Of a stretch of 64,000 bases of DNA, positions 38,313 to 51,463 are shown one piece after another. Made by a program: the position numbers and the translations under genes. Numbering within the stretch: position 1 is the first letter of the stretch; each line of letters starts with the position of its first letter. Below the pieces are notes generated by a model. The model worked only from the letters and a program-made list of their open reading frames with translations. It ran no database searches and was not told where the DNA came from. This DNA is from Rhizomys pruinosus. Lineage: Eukaryota > Chordata > Mammalia > Rodentia > Spalacidae. The stretch is from assembly GCA_009823505.1 (NCBI GenBank), contig VZQC01007114.1, positions 1,083,352-1,147,351 on the forward strand, written 5' to 3'.

Positions 38313-41300
38313 ACTTCTTTTGCCATCCTTCTTAGTTAAGAAGAATTTTACAAAGAAAATAGTTTTAGTGGGTTATCCCCATGGAGGTTTTCATAAGCAG
38401 ATAGAGAGATACCTGTGTGTCTGGCCTCATTGGATCCTGTTGCCAGAGGTCCAGAGCCAGCCTACGTGACAGAAGATGAGATAAGACACTGAGATTCCTT
38501 CCCTCTCCACCTTGCTTGAGCATCCGTTCATTAGACAGAAAGAGATTTCAAGTATTCCATCTTCACGAAATGTTCATTTGCTTCCTACTGGAAGTGACTT
38601 GGCTTCCTTCTTCTCAATCTGAGAACAGTCATCTCATCTTTCCCCAGTATATTCAGGATAGCTGGCCTCTCACCGTTCTCTTCTATTCATCCTTCCTAGA
38701 CCAGCCACACAAGAAATACAACCTGGAAAATCATTATTTTTCAAGCTCCTAGTGTTCAACATTTTTAAAGTCAGAAAACCCACCAAAGATGGTCAACTCA
38801 ATCATACTGTTAGCAAGGAACCTTTCCCTCAGTGGGAAAGACCACCAGATGCAAGTCAGCTATAAGCCAGATTACCATAATACTTAATAGGTTCAGAAAT
38901 GGCAGCACAACCCTCTGTGAAGCTCTTAAGCCTTTACACAGCCCTTTGCACATGGTAGCCAGTCCTTACCATTAGCTACCTTTGTGTTCCTTGGGAGGGC
39001 AGAAAGAAAGTGAGATATTCTGAAGCAGAAATCATCTGATTTCAGGAAAAATGTAGTATACAAATGAGGGTATGTGGAAAGTTTTTGAAAAAATGATTTG
39101 TGGTGTTGATGAATCTAGAAATCCATATGAGTATCTTACAATCATGTCTTACTAGCATGTGAATAAGTGATTTGCATGTGTGCATGTATGTGTGTGTGTG
39201 TGTGTGTGTGTGTATGGTTTCCACATGTGTGCGCCAGTAGTGAAAATACAGTAGAGATCCTGGAACTGAGTATTCAGAGACTCAGTTTAATACAAAAATC
39301 AACTATTAAATCTAAGTAACATTAAGGGGAAAAGCATGTTTGCTTATTATCTAGAAGTAATATAACTGTGGAAAATGATTTTTTTTCCACTGTGGTATCT
39401 TATAAAAGGAGAGTAAGTGTCAGACTCAACTGAGCTTTGTTTCTGAGGTCTAGACTAAAGAACAAAGGTCATCTTCAGTATTTTGTACGATGGGAAAAAC
39501 CCTTTATCCCACTAGTCTAGTTTGAATTTGTCACTGACTATAAAGGAGATCTCGACAGGGAAGTCTATCACCCTCTCATTTCCAGGATGTATCTGGCTAA
39601 CCCCACTTCTGAGACTCGAGCCATATGGAGCCTCCAGAATTCTTGTGAAGACAGCCATCATCCCAACTGTCTAACACGGAGTGTATACGAGTAACTTCGT
39701 GACAGCACTCCCCAGCTGCGTCACAAACTGGTTATTAAGTAGTTCAGCCAAAGAACAATTTAAATATATATTATTTATTTGTGATATCATGGTCAAAGAA
39801 AATCATGGGGGAGGGAGAATCTTTTAATATAAATTATTGAACTTGTTTAGTTTGAAATAACTCTACTGTCTGCCCGTACCTAAGAAAAATATCATTTACA
39901 ACTTTTTGAGTGCTTTGCATAATATCAACACATTAAAGAGACTGAAAATTCAAGTTTTGAGTGGAATAGCTACCGAGAGGATAGAAGCAGTTGGATTCGA
40001 TGCCTGCTTGCACCAAAGATTAATGGTGAAAGTTCATAAAACAGCTCTTTAGACGTTTATGGCAGATGCATGCAACATGTACTAGATTCGATGAGAATAA
40101 ATACTCATAAAGGTATCAGATTGCCAAGTGTTGTAGGATGGTCAGAAGAAGGAAATGGTAGTTGGGGAGAGAACTGACCCCTGTAGAGTAGGCAGACATC
40201 TCCATTACACCCTGTGAGTCCTCTGGAGCTCACAATACACTCACAGCCCAAAGGCTGGCTTTTTATTTCTTTTAAAACCAGAAGAAAAATAGAGCATTAG
40301 TATGAAGCAACATTTTCACATAAATACTAATGTATTTGTTTTTCTACTGACTGGGTCATAAAATGTATTTTAAATTATTTTGTTTTATTTAGTTATTTAT
40401 TCCGTTTGTTTGGAGGAAGAGATTTTTAAAGTCTAAACTTCTTTGGGCCCTAGAAACTAATAATGTAGCCCTGGTAGGAAGGTAAAATACAGAGATAATT
40501 TTGTTAAAAAAAAAAAAACTGCATTGGCGATGCCTTTTACATGCAGCCTCGAGTGCTCTGCACCTTTCTTCTCTGGGACTTTACTGCCTTGTTCTACTTC
40601 TGGCTCTGGAAGGACATTCTTATTCATAAGTCCATTTGCTGTCACAATGCTTGTTGGATAGAGTCATGATTTAAGATGGGTCATCTGATCTCAATATTCA
40701 GTCATAGATCAAGTTAATTTTTATTTTAGAACTGTGTCAGTCCATTTTTACATTGAATAAAACATAGCACCTATCCACACCAGTGGAGGTTTTCAATAAG
40801 TACACAATACAATCACAAAGACAAAGCATTTAAAACTTAAGACTTATAGAAAATGTTAATACAATTTTTTGTATATCCTTTTATGTCAGCTGAATAGTTT
40901 GTTCAGAAATAATGAAAAATTAATGCCCTGCCTGCAAAAGAAAACTTGGTTATTTATCATTAATATACTTAAAATTTAATGTATGATTTATGTATAGGCA
41001 TTTATTTTTAAAATATTTCCCTCAAAGTTATTATGTATATTTCAGGAAAAGCATGCACCTTCAAGCTTTGACTTCATTTCAAAGACAGTGGACTCCTCAT
41101 GTAATTTTGAATAGTTAAATATTTCTGTTACCTTAAGAGCGCTGCCAGCTTTCCAAGGTGGATAAGGGGATTTCTATATGATCCCTATAATTAGACAGAG
41201 ATTTCCTTAGTGAGTGAAGTACCCTTTCTATGTACCTCAGCTGAAGGGGGAGACCCACACCAGAGCAAATCTCACAGAAGGAACAAGAGTAAGAGAAAAA

Positions 41301-41706
41301 GAAAGATCAGGACCACCCAAAGTCAAGGTGCAGAAACACTGTCGCCACACGGTATTCAACATGACATCAAGCCAGAGCAGGACAAAACAGAGCCCAGATC
41401 CTGTTCTCCCGTCCAGACAGTAGGTCTACCTAGTAAAAAGGAAGACAGAGGTTGAGTGCTTTCTGGTGTTATGACACGAGTCTTTCTCTAAGTAGTTTCT
41501 GTAGAGAGGTGTAGACTTGGCCAATATAAGCAGATTTTTATTGATGCCCTGGTATAGCCTAAATAGTTAGAATGCTCCACTTCTTTTTTATTTAAAATAT
41601 ACATATCTATACACATTTACATTGATGTATGTGTTTCAAAATACATACAATCTCCTGTATGATTGTATCTGAGGACTGCTTTTTGATTTCCATTTCTCTT
41701 TTTTTC

Positions 41707-41737
<31 letters not shown>

Positions 41738-43390
41738 ATCATTACCTGCTTCCCTGTCTGGAAGAAAATGCCTTAGAGTTGGATGGCTCTCTGTGGGGAG
41801 AATGTGATATGCTTTTGGAAGACCACTAGGCTTGTAACAAGGAGCACTCTCCCTTTAGTATAGGGAAAATCCTCAGAAACGAGGCGCGGTCTTGGCTGTT
41901 TGTGCTTCTGCTTCCTCCCCAGCTCTGTCATATTTTAATTGAACCCCAAGGGGTTTCTTAATACTGTGTGAAATCAGTGAGCAATAGTTCAACTTAATCT
42001 TTACTCAATATAGATTTTCTTAAACACCTTTTACTTCCTTTTATTTCAGTGACTTCTCTTTCCAGTCTTGTTTATTTTTCTTTTTGGATCCTGCATAATC
42101 TCTATGTTTAGCTCTCATTTAATATTCTATAACACTGTGTTCCCCTAGGACCTGCACTTAGGGTTACATTAGAAGAAGGTGCTGGTTAAAAAGGAGGTCA
42201 AGTCTTACCTAAGTCTTAAATATCTCTTCATTCCAGCACTGACAGGGAAGAGATGTTATTTCAATTAAATTCAGCTTTATTGAGTATCTCTTGTCTATAA
42301 AACATATTAGATATCAACATGAGAAAGACATACTTCAGTTCTCTAGGTATGCACAATCTGGTGGCCAAGTGGAAGTCCCTGTGAAGTTCTCATTGAGCCT
42401 GGGCAATACTTGTTCAAGACACAGTTGCTGCAGGATCCATAGAATCGTATGGGAATTTGTGGAGAAAGAACTGAACAAATAAAGCAAACTCTCATATGGT
42501 TCTAGAACAGTACGACTTCTTCAGAAGCCTGGCTGCTCTGTCTCTCAGTAATATCACAGTATGGGACATAAAGGCAGGAAAATTTCACTATGAATAAAGC
42601 CCATTGTTTTAGATGATTAGCACATGCAATTATAAAATAAAGTCCAGCTGTGTGCAGAACACCAACTGAAATACAGGTGCCTCACAGGACACTCAGTTTG
42701 TGGTCTGGGGCTTCTTCTTACCTTTTTGAGTTCTGCTTTGTCCCCTCAGAGGACTGTGAACATATCCCATATTCACCCACGTGTCACAGGTAGTGGGATG
42801 TGAGTGGGATCTGCTTCTAAACTGATGCAGTCGGGTGGATCCAGGAAGCATATTAGTGGGAAGGTGTAAGAAAAAAAAAAAAAGCCCACCTAAAATTTAA
42901 GCTAGCTAAGCTGAGTCTGCAAGGATGTATGAAGTTTGAAAATGCAAGCTTCAAGAGAGTGAGCAGATGTTTCAAGAAGAGCAGAGGAACTCCTGTCACT
43001 GAGCAAGGAATCCCATGATGTTGTCCTGGGTTCTTCCACATAGAATCTCCTTTAGATGTGCCTTTGGAGGATGTCAAGGCACGTGTATTGAACAGCGGGC
43101 AACTTAAAATTCTTCGATGTAGAAGAATTTTCTACTTTTCAAGGAAAAAGTAGAAAGGACATAAGCTTTATCTCCATGTAAATATGGAGTAGGGATTATG
43201 TTATCATTTCTGTTGATTGATTCACATAAACTTTAAAATATTCTGCAAAGCCACTGTCATTTCTATCTTATTGGCAGTAACAACAGACTCAATTTGTTAG
43301 ACCAAAGGATAAAATCAACTCACAATGCCAGGAACAACGGACTCAACTTGAAAGATCATGATCTAATAAGACAGAGTTAAACATGTTGAC
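38313..43390. other. Long SINE-poor intron segment
   Basis: About 5 kb with no clear SINE. It contains only a TG run (39189-39213), a poly-T run (41699-41730) and a poly-A run (42867-42882). No coding exon recognised. Repeat depletion makes this a candidate for conserved noncoding sequence. Confidence 0.5.
39189..39213. repeat. (TG)n microsatellite
   Basis: A short TG run within TGCATGTATG-type sequence. Confidence 0.9.
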
Positions 43391-43393
43391 TGA

Positions 43394-43571
43394 GGGCTGG
43401 GGCTATGGCTCAGCACTTAAGAAAATGGATTGCTCTTGCAGCTGCCAATAACTCAAACTTCAGGAGAGCCAGTTCCCTCTTCTGACCCCTATAGGCATTA
43501 CCATTCATATGCACACACCTACACACATATACATACATGCAACTAAAAATAAAAATAAATCTCTTTAAAAA
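43394..43571 (+). mobile_element. Internally deleted B3 SINE with target-site duplication
   Basis: GGGCTGGGGCTATGGCTCAG, ATTGCTCTTGCAGCTGCC (part of the head and middle missing), TCCCTCTTCTGACCCC and an A-rich tail. GTTGACTGA flanks it at 43385-43393 and 43572-43580. Confidence 0.85.
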
Positions 43572-43681
43572 GTTGACTGAAACCAAACTTGTAGAGCTAG
43601 CTTCAAATGCTATGAAAAATATAGGATTTTGTGTAATTGTTGGGAAATCACAAAGGGTTTGGAACTTAGGAGTGACTTCAT

Positions 43682-43829
43682 TAGATGCACACCTTTAATC
43701 CCAGTGCTCTGGAGGCAGAGGCAGGTGGATTTCTGTGAGTTCAAGGCCAGCCTGGTCTACATAGCAAGCTCCAGGCCAGCTGGAACTAAAGGGAGACACT
43801 GTCTCAAAAACACCAAAAAAAAAAAAAAA
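43682..43829 (+). mobile_element. B1 SINE
   Basis: ACACCTTTAATCCCAGTGCT, GAGGCAGAGGCAGGTGGATT, AGGCCAGCCTGGTCTACATA and GGGAGACACTGTCTCAAAAA with poly-A. The first bases are missing. Confidence 0.92.
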
Positions 43830-45670
43830 TCCCACATTATAGGTTAGATAATAATTTGTGGTTTCATTTAGACTTTAAATATTTTTGCTTTGAGAAAAAG
43901 TCTAAATTAAATGTACCTCCACACCAGATCCAAAGAACAAAATTGAGCCAGGATTTTCCTCAGTGTAAATGGGGATGAAGGAAGATGGCCATCCAGGTGA
44001 AGAGAGCCTCTTGGTGAACTTTCCTTTTAGTGCTGCGATGAAACATAAAATGTCAAGTTTTGTAAAAACAGCAACAGCCATGTTTTCTATCTTATATATC
44101 AGAAAAGTGTTTTTGCGTGTAAGTGAAGAAATAGCTTCTTCAGATATTACAAAAGGCACAATAACATTTTCTAAAGAGCATGAAAAACAAGGAGGGCTAT
44201 CCACACATTCTTGTTTGATGTGAATAAATATCAGAATATGAAATAATATGAAACATATATCAAACATGAAGAAAATAATTGATAGTAGTAATATGTTTTC
44301 TACTCCAGCTGGTCAGAATGAAAACTGGTCAGAGAAATGCTAAGTATTTTGGAGAAGTCGATACAAAGGAATCTTGACGGTGGTCTTATCATTCTTAGAA
44401 ATAACACTGAGTAGAGCCTGGGAAAGAATGGTCAGCAGTGAATCGATGAAACCATCTCATATTAAAATCAGTTAAAAATATAAAACATCCCTTGAAATAA
44501 AACAAGGGAATAGAAAGGAGGAGGAGGAGGAGGAGGAGGAGGAGGAGGAGGAGGCAGAGGCAAGGAGAAACACAAATAAAATTTGATTTTTTTCATTTCT
44601 CTCAAATCTCCAAAATAACTAGCTTGCATTTAGTTAATTATACCTGTAAACAGGCTCAAGATTTACAATGAATGTCTCCACATGAACTGTGGATCTGTAA
44701 GTGGAACTTGTACGCTGTATTGTTGCTATAGACAGGTAGAGCTAGACTTAAGTTTCAGAGTCAGAGCCACCCCAGGCCTTTGCCAACGTGAAAAGAAAAA
44801 TCCATTCTTTCTCATTGAGACAGATCTTGCTGGCTTGATCCATTTCAGTGGTATCAAATAGCACAGATGCCTCATTTATCTTACTGTAAATTCAGACATC
44901 TTTATGTGGGGTATATTAAAGAAGAGTGAAATGATAGGAAAGTTAGGATGATAGACCAAAGATAAGACAAGTGCTTGCTTGAGTTTCCAGATAGTAACAA
45001 GTCACAAATCTATGAACTTTTCAACCTGGCCTTAGTTAGATCAACAAGTTTTATTTCAAATTGGGAAAATTAAAGTTCAAAGAGGTATAGGATACCTGCC
45101 CAAGACCCAAAGTAGTAATTTTTGTTTCAGTTCTGCATCAACGAGAAAAAGGGGTTACTATAAGGGTGGGAGGGGATGACCCAAGCCCAATATCATATAT
45201 GATTCTGTTTCGCGGTTCTGTGTTTGGGTTTATGGTACAGAGGTATTTTTTTCATGATGTACATACAGTCAGAAGAATGTGATTGAAAGTTCCCTGGCAA
45301 GAGACAGAAATGTAAAGCTTACCAGCTTAGAGAAAAGACCTGAATTTACGCATTTCACAAGAGTCATTTACTGAAAAATCCTTATTGAGAAGTTGCAATT
45401 CTCCCACAAACCTTCACAGAGTTCCAAAGCTGGGTTTATGCTTTGCTGGAAAAGATAAGGAGGTGAGAATATTCTGGGGGAGCCAGGAGTTCTGCCGTGC
45501 TCACCTGACTGGAGTTGAGACTGACGATGGGCTTGCAGGCCACCCGACTATTCCTAGAGCACAGGAGGAAGCCACAAACAGACCTCTCAATAAGACATCT
45601 AGGTCATTTCTTACGGAGAGAGACAGAGAGACAGAGAGGCAGATAGACACACAGAGTGTGTGTATGCTTA
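43830..45670. other. SINE-poor intron with simple repeats and a MIR trace
   Basis: It contains a GAG triplet array (44516-44554), a GAGACA-rich patch (45616-45660) and a MIR-like stretch at about 45045-45120 (GGGAAAATTAAAGTTCAAAG, CTGCCCAAGACCCAAAGTAG). No exon recognised. Confidence 0.45.
44516..44554. repeat. (GAG)n microsatellite
   Basis: A pure AGG/GAG triplet array of about 13 units. Confidence 0.95.
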
Positions 45671-45685
45671 GAAAGACAAGCTGTT

Positions 45686-45924
45686 GGGCTAGAGAGATGG
45701 CCTAGTGGTTAAGAGCGTGGACCACTCTTACAGAGGACCCTGGTTCAATCCCCAGCACCCACATGGCGGCAGAGAACCATCTGAAACTCCAATTCCAGGA
45801 GAACTCCAGTTCCAGGGGAATCCAACGCCCTCTTCTGACCTCTGCAGCATTATATGACATGGGTGCGCAAACCTGCATGCAGACAGTACATTGATACACA
45901 TAAAGAAATAAATTAAAAAAAATC
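45686..45924 (+). mobile_element. B2 SINE with 15 bp target-site duplication
   Basis: A full-length B2 (GGGCTAGAGAGATGGCCTAG to CACATAAAGAAATAAATTAA) flanked by perfect GAAAGACAAGCTGTT at 45671-45685 and 45925-45939. Confidence 0.97.
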
Positions 45925-46067
45925 GAAAGACAAGCTGTTTCTCTGTGTACAAGGAGGAGTTCTGCTGTAACCCTGACTTGAGAGGATTGGAGGTACAACA
46001 CTGTAGATGCCTGGGGGAAGGATGTATAGTCAGCAAAGGCAACTTATCAGTCGAGTTCAAAGATTTT

Positions 46068-46276
46068 TAAAGATATTTTATTTATTATTTTTATTTATGT
46101 GTATGCATGTTCTGCCTGACTGTATGTAAGTGCACCCATGTCCAGAGGGCATTTGATCCCCTGGAACTTGAGTTAAAGGACAGTTGTTAGCTGTCACGTG
46201 GTTGCCAGGAATCGAACCCAAACCCTCTGTACAAGCAGCCAGTGCCCTGTCCTCTGAACCTTCTCTCCAGCACCCA
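46068..46276 (-). mobile_element. B3 SINE with 14 bp target-site duplication
   Basis: An antisense B3 ending GAACCTTCTCTCCAGCACCC. AGTTCAAAGATTTT flanks it at 46054-46067 and 46277-46290. Confidence 0.95.
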
Positions 46277-46290
46277 AGTTCAAAGATTTT

Positions 46291-47674
46291 GATATTATTA
46301 GATTTGACCATTAGATTATTTATGTTTCATCTAGGACATGGGATAATGTTCTTCCAAACCTAAGTTAACCCATATCGTGAACTTGCCTTACTGATGGGAA
46401 TGTTAGACCCAGGTTGGGGCTAAATGTTAAAAATGCTATTTACAAGTTTGACAGGATTGCTAAATTTTCACTTGGAAGTATGTCCTAGAGGTTGAAGTGT
46501 GCAATGCTTCCAATTAAAAAGAATAGAGGAAATTGAATATTTTCATAAAATAAATTTAAAACCAAAGTGAAGTGTTAGAAATGCTCTGTAACCTGAGTGA
46601 TGACACAGATGGCACTAAAACAAACTATGCTTGGAAAATTAGATTAAGGTCAATGAAATTAATACAATTAGATGGCTCACTCTAATGAGAAATTGTGTGC
46701 CACTCTGGCTAAAAGTGCATTAAAATAAATTGAAGACATGCAGATTCAACTGATTTGTTATTTAACGTAAGCCTGAGCTTAAACTCCATTTCAATATGGG
46801 TAAAAGTGGTACTATTATTTTGTATATTGTAAGGTCTCTTCAGTAGAGAGCAAAACAGTTGCCTACTAAAAAATTTCTATAGCAATTGGCAAATCGGTAC
46901 ATTTCATGAATGTTCTTTCTGCTATTTTACTCAGAACATCTCTGGTTCCAATGAAGTGTAAGGTGAAATGTGACAGAGAGTGTCTGTAATTCAAAGGTAT
47001 GAAGGGATGAACCTCACCCAGTTGCTTCCAAGAGGTGTCCATATGGCCCTAGAAAGAGCCTGAGTCTACGGAGAAAAGCTCACAGTTGCTGAAATGGTCA
47101 GGCTTGGAATTGACACCCACACCAAAGTGTTGAAAACTGTACCATTTAAGGTCGTTTCCATCACAGTTCTACCACACTCCTGCAGCTCTGTGGTCAGAAG
47201 CTTAGCCTGCACAGACCAGCTATTCACGCTCCGTTTCCACGCACAAAGCTGCCATTCACTTCCAGGAAAATCGGTGGCTCTGTGGAACTGGATAAGAATT
47301 TGGCCCACAGGGACTGATCTGAATGAATGAATTTGGAATTGGCAAGAAAATACAGGCATATGCCACATTTCCGAGTATATTCATGCTTCAAGAAACCTCA
47401 GGTAGCAGGGAAACTCAGGGTAAAAAGCCAGACATTTTCAGCAAGAACCTGTTATATAGTCAGCCTAAAACTTCTTTATTTATCCTTGTCATCTGGACAA
47501 AAGAAGGAAAAATTTATATATACACATTTAAGACCTGCTCATTGGAAAACACGAGATTTATTTACCTCTTAAATATAGTTCTGTTCATTTACAGTACTGG
47601 TGTCAGGAATCAGAACTGACACATGCCATCCACTAATGTATGTAAATTTATTCTAGTTCACAGATACCTTCCTT
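46291..47674. other. SINE-free intron segment
   Basis: About 1.4 kb without SINEs. 46560-46830 is AT-rich with several TAAT/ATTA homeodomain-type cores. No coding exon recognised. Confidence 0.45.
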
Positions 47675-47838
47675 TTACTTTTTTTTTTTTTTTACTTCTA
47701 TTTACGTAGATATGGTTTTGTTATGTAGTCCTGGCTGGCTTGGTTCTCATAATATTGCCTGGCTACCCTCAAACTCACAGCAATCACCCTGCCTCAGCCT
47801 GTGTTAGAATTACAGGCACATGCTACTACATCCTGTTA
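47675..47838 (-). mobile_element. Diverged B1 SINE
   Basis: A poly-T run, then TATGTAGTCCTGGCTGGCTT, CCTCAAACTCACAGCAATCA, CCTGCCTCAGCCTGTGTTAG and AATTACAGGCACATGC. Confidence 0.75.
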
Positions 47839-49344
47839 GATACCCTATTTTTAAAAACCAGCCTTCAATGTCTGGATCGGTACTCCACGGCTTGCTAATT
47901 AAGGAGAATTCTTGGCTTTTTAAAAATAAAATGCACAAGGTATCTATCCCTGGACCCACTTACATACTGGCATTAAGTTGAGAAATTCTGAGCCATCTCC
48001 TTTGAAGGAGAGAAATTTCTTCTCCCAATATTATTGTTCATGAAATTTTCAGTACCAGAGCCATCATTGCCTTTAAAAGGAAAGAGATGTTACACTTTTG
48101 ACAGTTTTTCTCTTCTACTGGCTGAGACAATAAAAATAAACACAGAGCTGCTGGAATGCCCTGCACCTATAATGCCATTTGCCTGTGATTTCCTTTGCTC
48201 TCCCAGATAATTGAATTTATTCAGGCAATTTATTTTTTAAATGTGTGGTCTCTGTGAATGGAAACATCTTAACTAAAGACAACCATTTTATTTCCTCTTA
48301 ATGAAATATATACATGCATGTGTACACGTCTGATAGAACCAAGGGAGAGAAGAGAAATTAATGGAAAAACCAAAAATATACTGTAAAAATATTAATTAAG
48401 GAGATGAACTGTGACACTTGCAACCCAATATCCTGCCTTTGTGTTCAACCCTGTCTAAGTCCAGGGTCCCTGGGTGCTCCGTGGGAGCTTTTTCATTATC
48501 TCTCACTGTTTGATGTGGCTAAGTATAATGAATGGGTGGAAAAAGACCTTTGTAAGAGGCCTGAGTGTGTGAAGGGCTCAGAGCCAGTGGGCAGAGCTGT
48601 AGCAGGTTGTTTCCCATCCTGAGAACTCAGACTTAGTGCAGTTTATGCTTAAAGAAAGTGACTCTGTAAACTGAGCCCCGGTAGTCAAGAGTCTGGCTGC
48701 ATAACACAGATCAAGCCTGTGTTGTCTTGGGGAATGGAAAAGAGTACAAAATTAATCTGGGTTCTGGAACACCAAGAGAAGACAGAACCTCAAGAGGAAG
48801 TATAGAAAAATAAGGACAATTGTCAAAACCACAGATAGTTTATCCTCTCTCTCTCCACACCATATGACTTAGCATAACTTAAATATGTTATATTTTCCAT
48901 GTAATATCACCACCAGAGTAATTTATTAGTGGGAAGACACCAATTATACCATCCCTTAATGAAACTTCAGTTACTAAATGTAACTGAAACATTCACAGAG
49001 ATAGGTCTCTGCACATTTTGGGGAGGGGGTTGTTGTTAACTGTCATTTTCCCTTATCCTTCTAGCATCTGAATGGCTGGACACATGGCTAGTGGGCTGAG
49101 GTGGCGCCCTTGGAAAACCCATGCATTATTTCTCAGTAGGAGAAAGGTGCTTCAAATTTAGACTTCTCCCTGATTTCTGTAGGAGTGTCTTCTCACCATA
49201 CTTTATTCCAGTTTCCTAGAATAACTAAAGCTTTTTCTTCTGACCTTTCTGTCCTAGAGTCTTCATATATTTTCATGTCTTGATTGTGCTTTTGTATAAG
49301 TACACATTATTATTATGTATGCATTTTCTTGGAAAAGCATGTGT
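47839..49344. other. SINE-free intron segment
   Basis: About 1.5 kb without recognised repeats. 48140-48310 has the unbroken, repeat-free look of a possible conserved noncoding element. No exon seen. Confidence 0.45.
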
Positions 49345-49540
49345 AATTTTTAAACAAATATTTTATGTTTATGAGCATATTGCCTACAGGTAAGTATGCC
49401 CATGTTGTGCAGTGCCCACAGAGGTCAGAAAAGAGCATTGAATTCTCCTGGAACTGAAGTTATAGATGGTTATTAGTCACCATGTGGGTGCTGAGAATCA
49501 AACCAGGTCTTCTGCAAGAACAGCCATTTCTCCAGCTCAA
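49345..49540 (-). mobile_element. B3 SINE
   Basis: An antisense B3: ATATTTTATGTTTATGAGCA, CCACAGAGGTCAGAAAAGAG, TGTGGGTGCTGAGAATCAAA and CCATTTCTCCAGCTC. Confidence 0.85.
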
Positions 49541-49558
49541 GCATGTATAACTAAGCGT

Positions 49559-49560
<2 letters not shown>

Positions 49561-49601
<41 letters not shown>
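49561..49601. repeat. (CA)n microsatellite
   Basis: About 20 uninterrupted CA units. Confidence 0.97.
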
Positions 49602-49602
<1 letters not shown>

Positions 49603-49783
49603 ATAAAAAGTATGCACAATCTAATCTTCCTTTTATACTTTTTATGTTTCAAAGCCTAATTATAAATATTGATAAACTTCCTAAAATTTGCATGAAAGAC
49701 CCACATTCTGGCAAATGACCCCAGCCAGGCATCACCACCAGCCTTTACACATGTACGAAGAAGGTGCGGCCGTTGGATCTTGG

Positions 49784-50097
49784 CCCTGTGTCCTGGTCTG
49801 CTTTGCTGTTGCTGTGGGAAACACCATGACCCAAAGCAGCTTAGAGAGGGAAGGGTTTCTTTGGCTTGAAGCTACAGGCCATCATCAGGAAGCCAGGCAG
49901 GAACGAAGCTGACAACCACCAAGGAGCACTCCTCACTCATTCTCCTGGCTTTCTTACGTAGCCCAGACACACTGGCTGGTCATGGTACTGCCCACAGAGG
50001 GCTGGGCCCTCCTACATCAATAAGCAATCAATAAATGTCACAGACTAAGTCCCAGACCAATCTGTCAGAGAGAATTCCTCAGTTAAGCTCCTTGATG
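49784..50097 (+). mobile_element. URR1-like DNA-transposon-derived repeat
   Basis: ACACCATGACCCAAAGCAGC, GAAGGGTTTCTTTGGCTTGA, GGGCTGGGCCCTCCTACATC and AGAGAATTCCTCAGTTAAGC match the family at 3178 and 11664. Confidence 0.65.
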
Positions 50098-50309
50098 AAT
50101 GTATCTTCTTTTGCTTAAGCCATTAATAGCCACAGTTGGTGTGTGGAATGGATGGTTCTTTTCAACTGTACCTGCCCCTGTCTGGTGGAAGGCACTATGG
50201 TCACATATGTGTCTTGGTCTTGATGTCTGTTTTATGTTCAGTGGGATTTCAGTATCCTCTCTGTCAGCCACATTCCCCATATCAACGCTAGATTAATCTT
50301 CTTAAGAAG

Positions 50310-50925
50310 TACTTTATTTAACAGAAATCCTCACAAGGGTTCTCTATTGCCTGCTGGGTTCAGTCTGAACTGCCCTGATTGGCTTTCATGACCCTTCAAA
50401 ATCAGCCGTCCTAGCTCTGCAATCTTCTTCTTCATCCCTCTCTTCTTCCTTCCTAGAAGTGCATTTCTCCCCCCCAAAAAAGCCCCTGACAAGGCTCTGT
50501 ATGTTTCCTCTAATAATTTCTTGCAATATTGGGCCAAAAGACTTTTCTACTTATTTTTCATAAGACCAAAGTGCTCTGTGCATACAAATTTAATAAATTC
50601 ATAATTAACTCAATTTGTATATATTGAGCACTAATAGCAGTGTCTCAGATGACTAATCTGAGATGTCTCTGCTTTCATAATATAAAGAGAATATTAAATA
50701 AGCAATTTCAAAATAAAGTACCTGGTGTAATGACCACTTACCATCTTTCTTTCAATTCCTGAGTTCTCTCTTCTCTAAACTTCCACATTTTCCCTCTAAC
50801 TTGCTGCTGTACAAATAAGTACTTCTACTGGTTGCTATTATTATTTCATGTATATTTCTGTGCCTCTCAGATCATAAAGTCTGAAGGAGAATCATCTTTT
50901 GTCCCTAATCCCTTTAGCACAAGTG
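50310..50925 (+). mobile_element. L2 (LINE2) 3' fragments
   Basis: TATTGCCTGCTGGGTTCAGT, CATGACCCTTCAAAATC and, later, ATCATAAAGTCTGAAGGAGA resemble successive parts of the L2 3' region on the + strand. The middle is too diverged to align by eye. Confidence 0.55.
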
Positions 50926-51039
50926 GAAACTTCTAGTCATCTGATGAAGGTAGGATCAGGGAATGAGCACCATTCTGGGTTTTAGAATTGGATCTTGGGT
51001 TTAATTTACTTTCCTGCCATCTCTTTAAAAGCAGATTAC

Positions 51040-51292
51040 GGGCTGGAGAGATGGCCTAGAGGTTAAGAGCGCCGACCGCTCTTACAGAGGACCCGGGTTC
51101 GATCCCCAGCACCCACATGGTGGCCGAGAGCTGTCTGAAACTCCAATTCCAGGAGAACTCCAGTTCCAGGGGAATCCGAGACCCTCTTCTGACCTCCGCG
51201 GCATTGCACGACATGGGTGCACAAACCTGCATGCAGACAGTACATTGATACACATACTGAAATAAAAAAAAAAAAACTTTAAAAAAAATAAT
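51040..51292 (+). mobile_element. Young B2 SINE with 13 bp target-site duplication
   Basis: A near-consensus B2 with TGGCCTAGAGG and GGTTCGATCCC boxes and a long A-rich tail. AAAAGCAGATTAC flanks it at 51027-51039 and 51293-51305. Confidence 0.97.
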
Positions 51293-51463
51293 AAAAGCAG
51301 ATTACTCCCAGAAACATTAATTTCCTCATACCTGAAATAGGAATCACATTTTCATTATGGGATTTCTGGAGAATTATGTAAAGTATATACAGTCATACAG
51401 GAATGTTTAGAACAGTCATTAGTACCTCCAGAAGTGGTCAGAAAATTTATTGAAATATTATTG

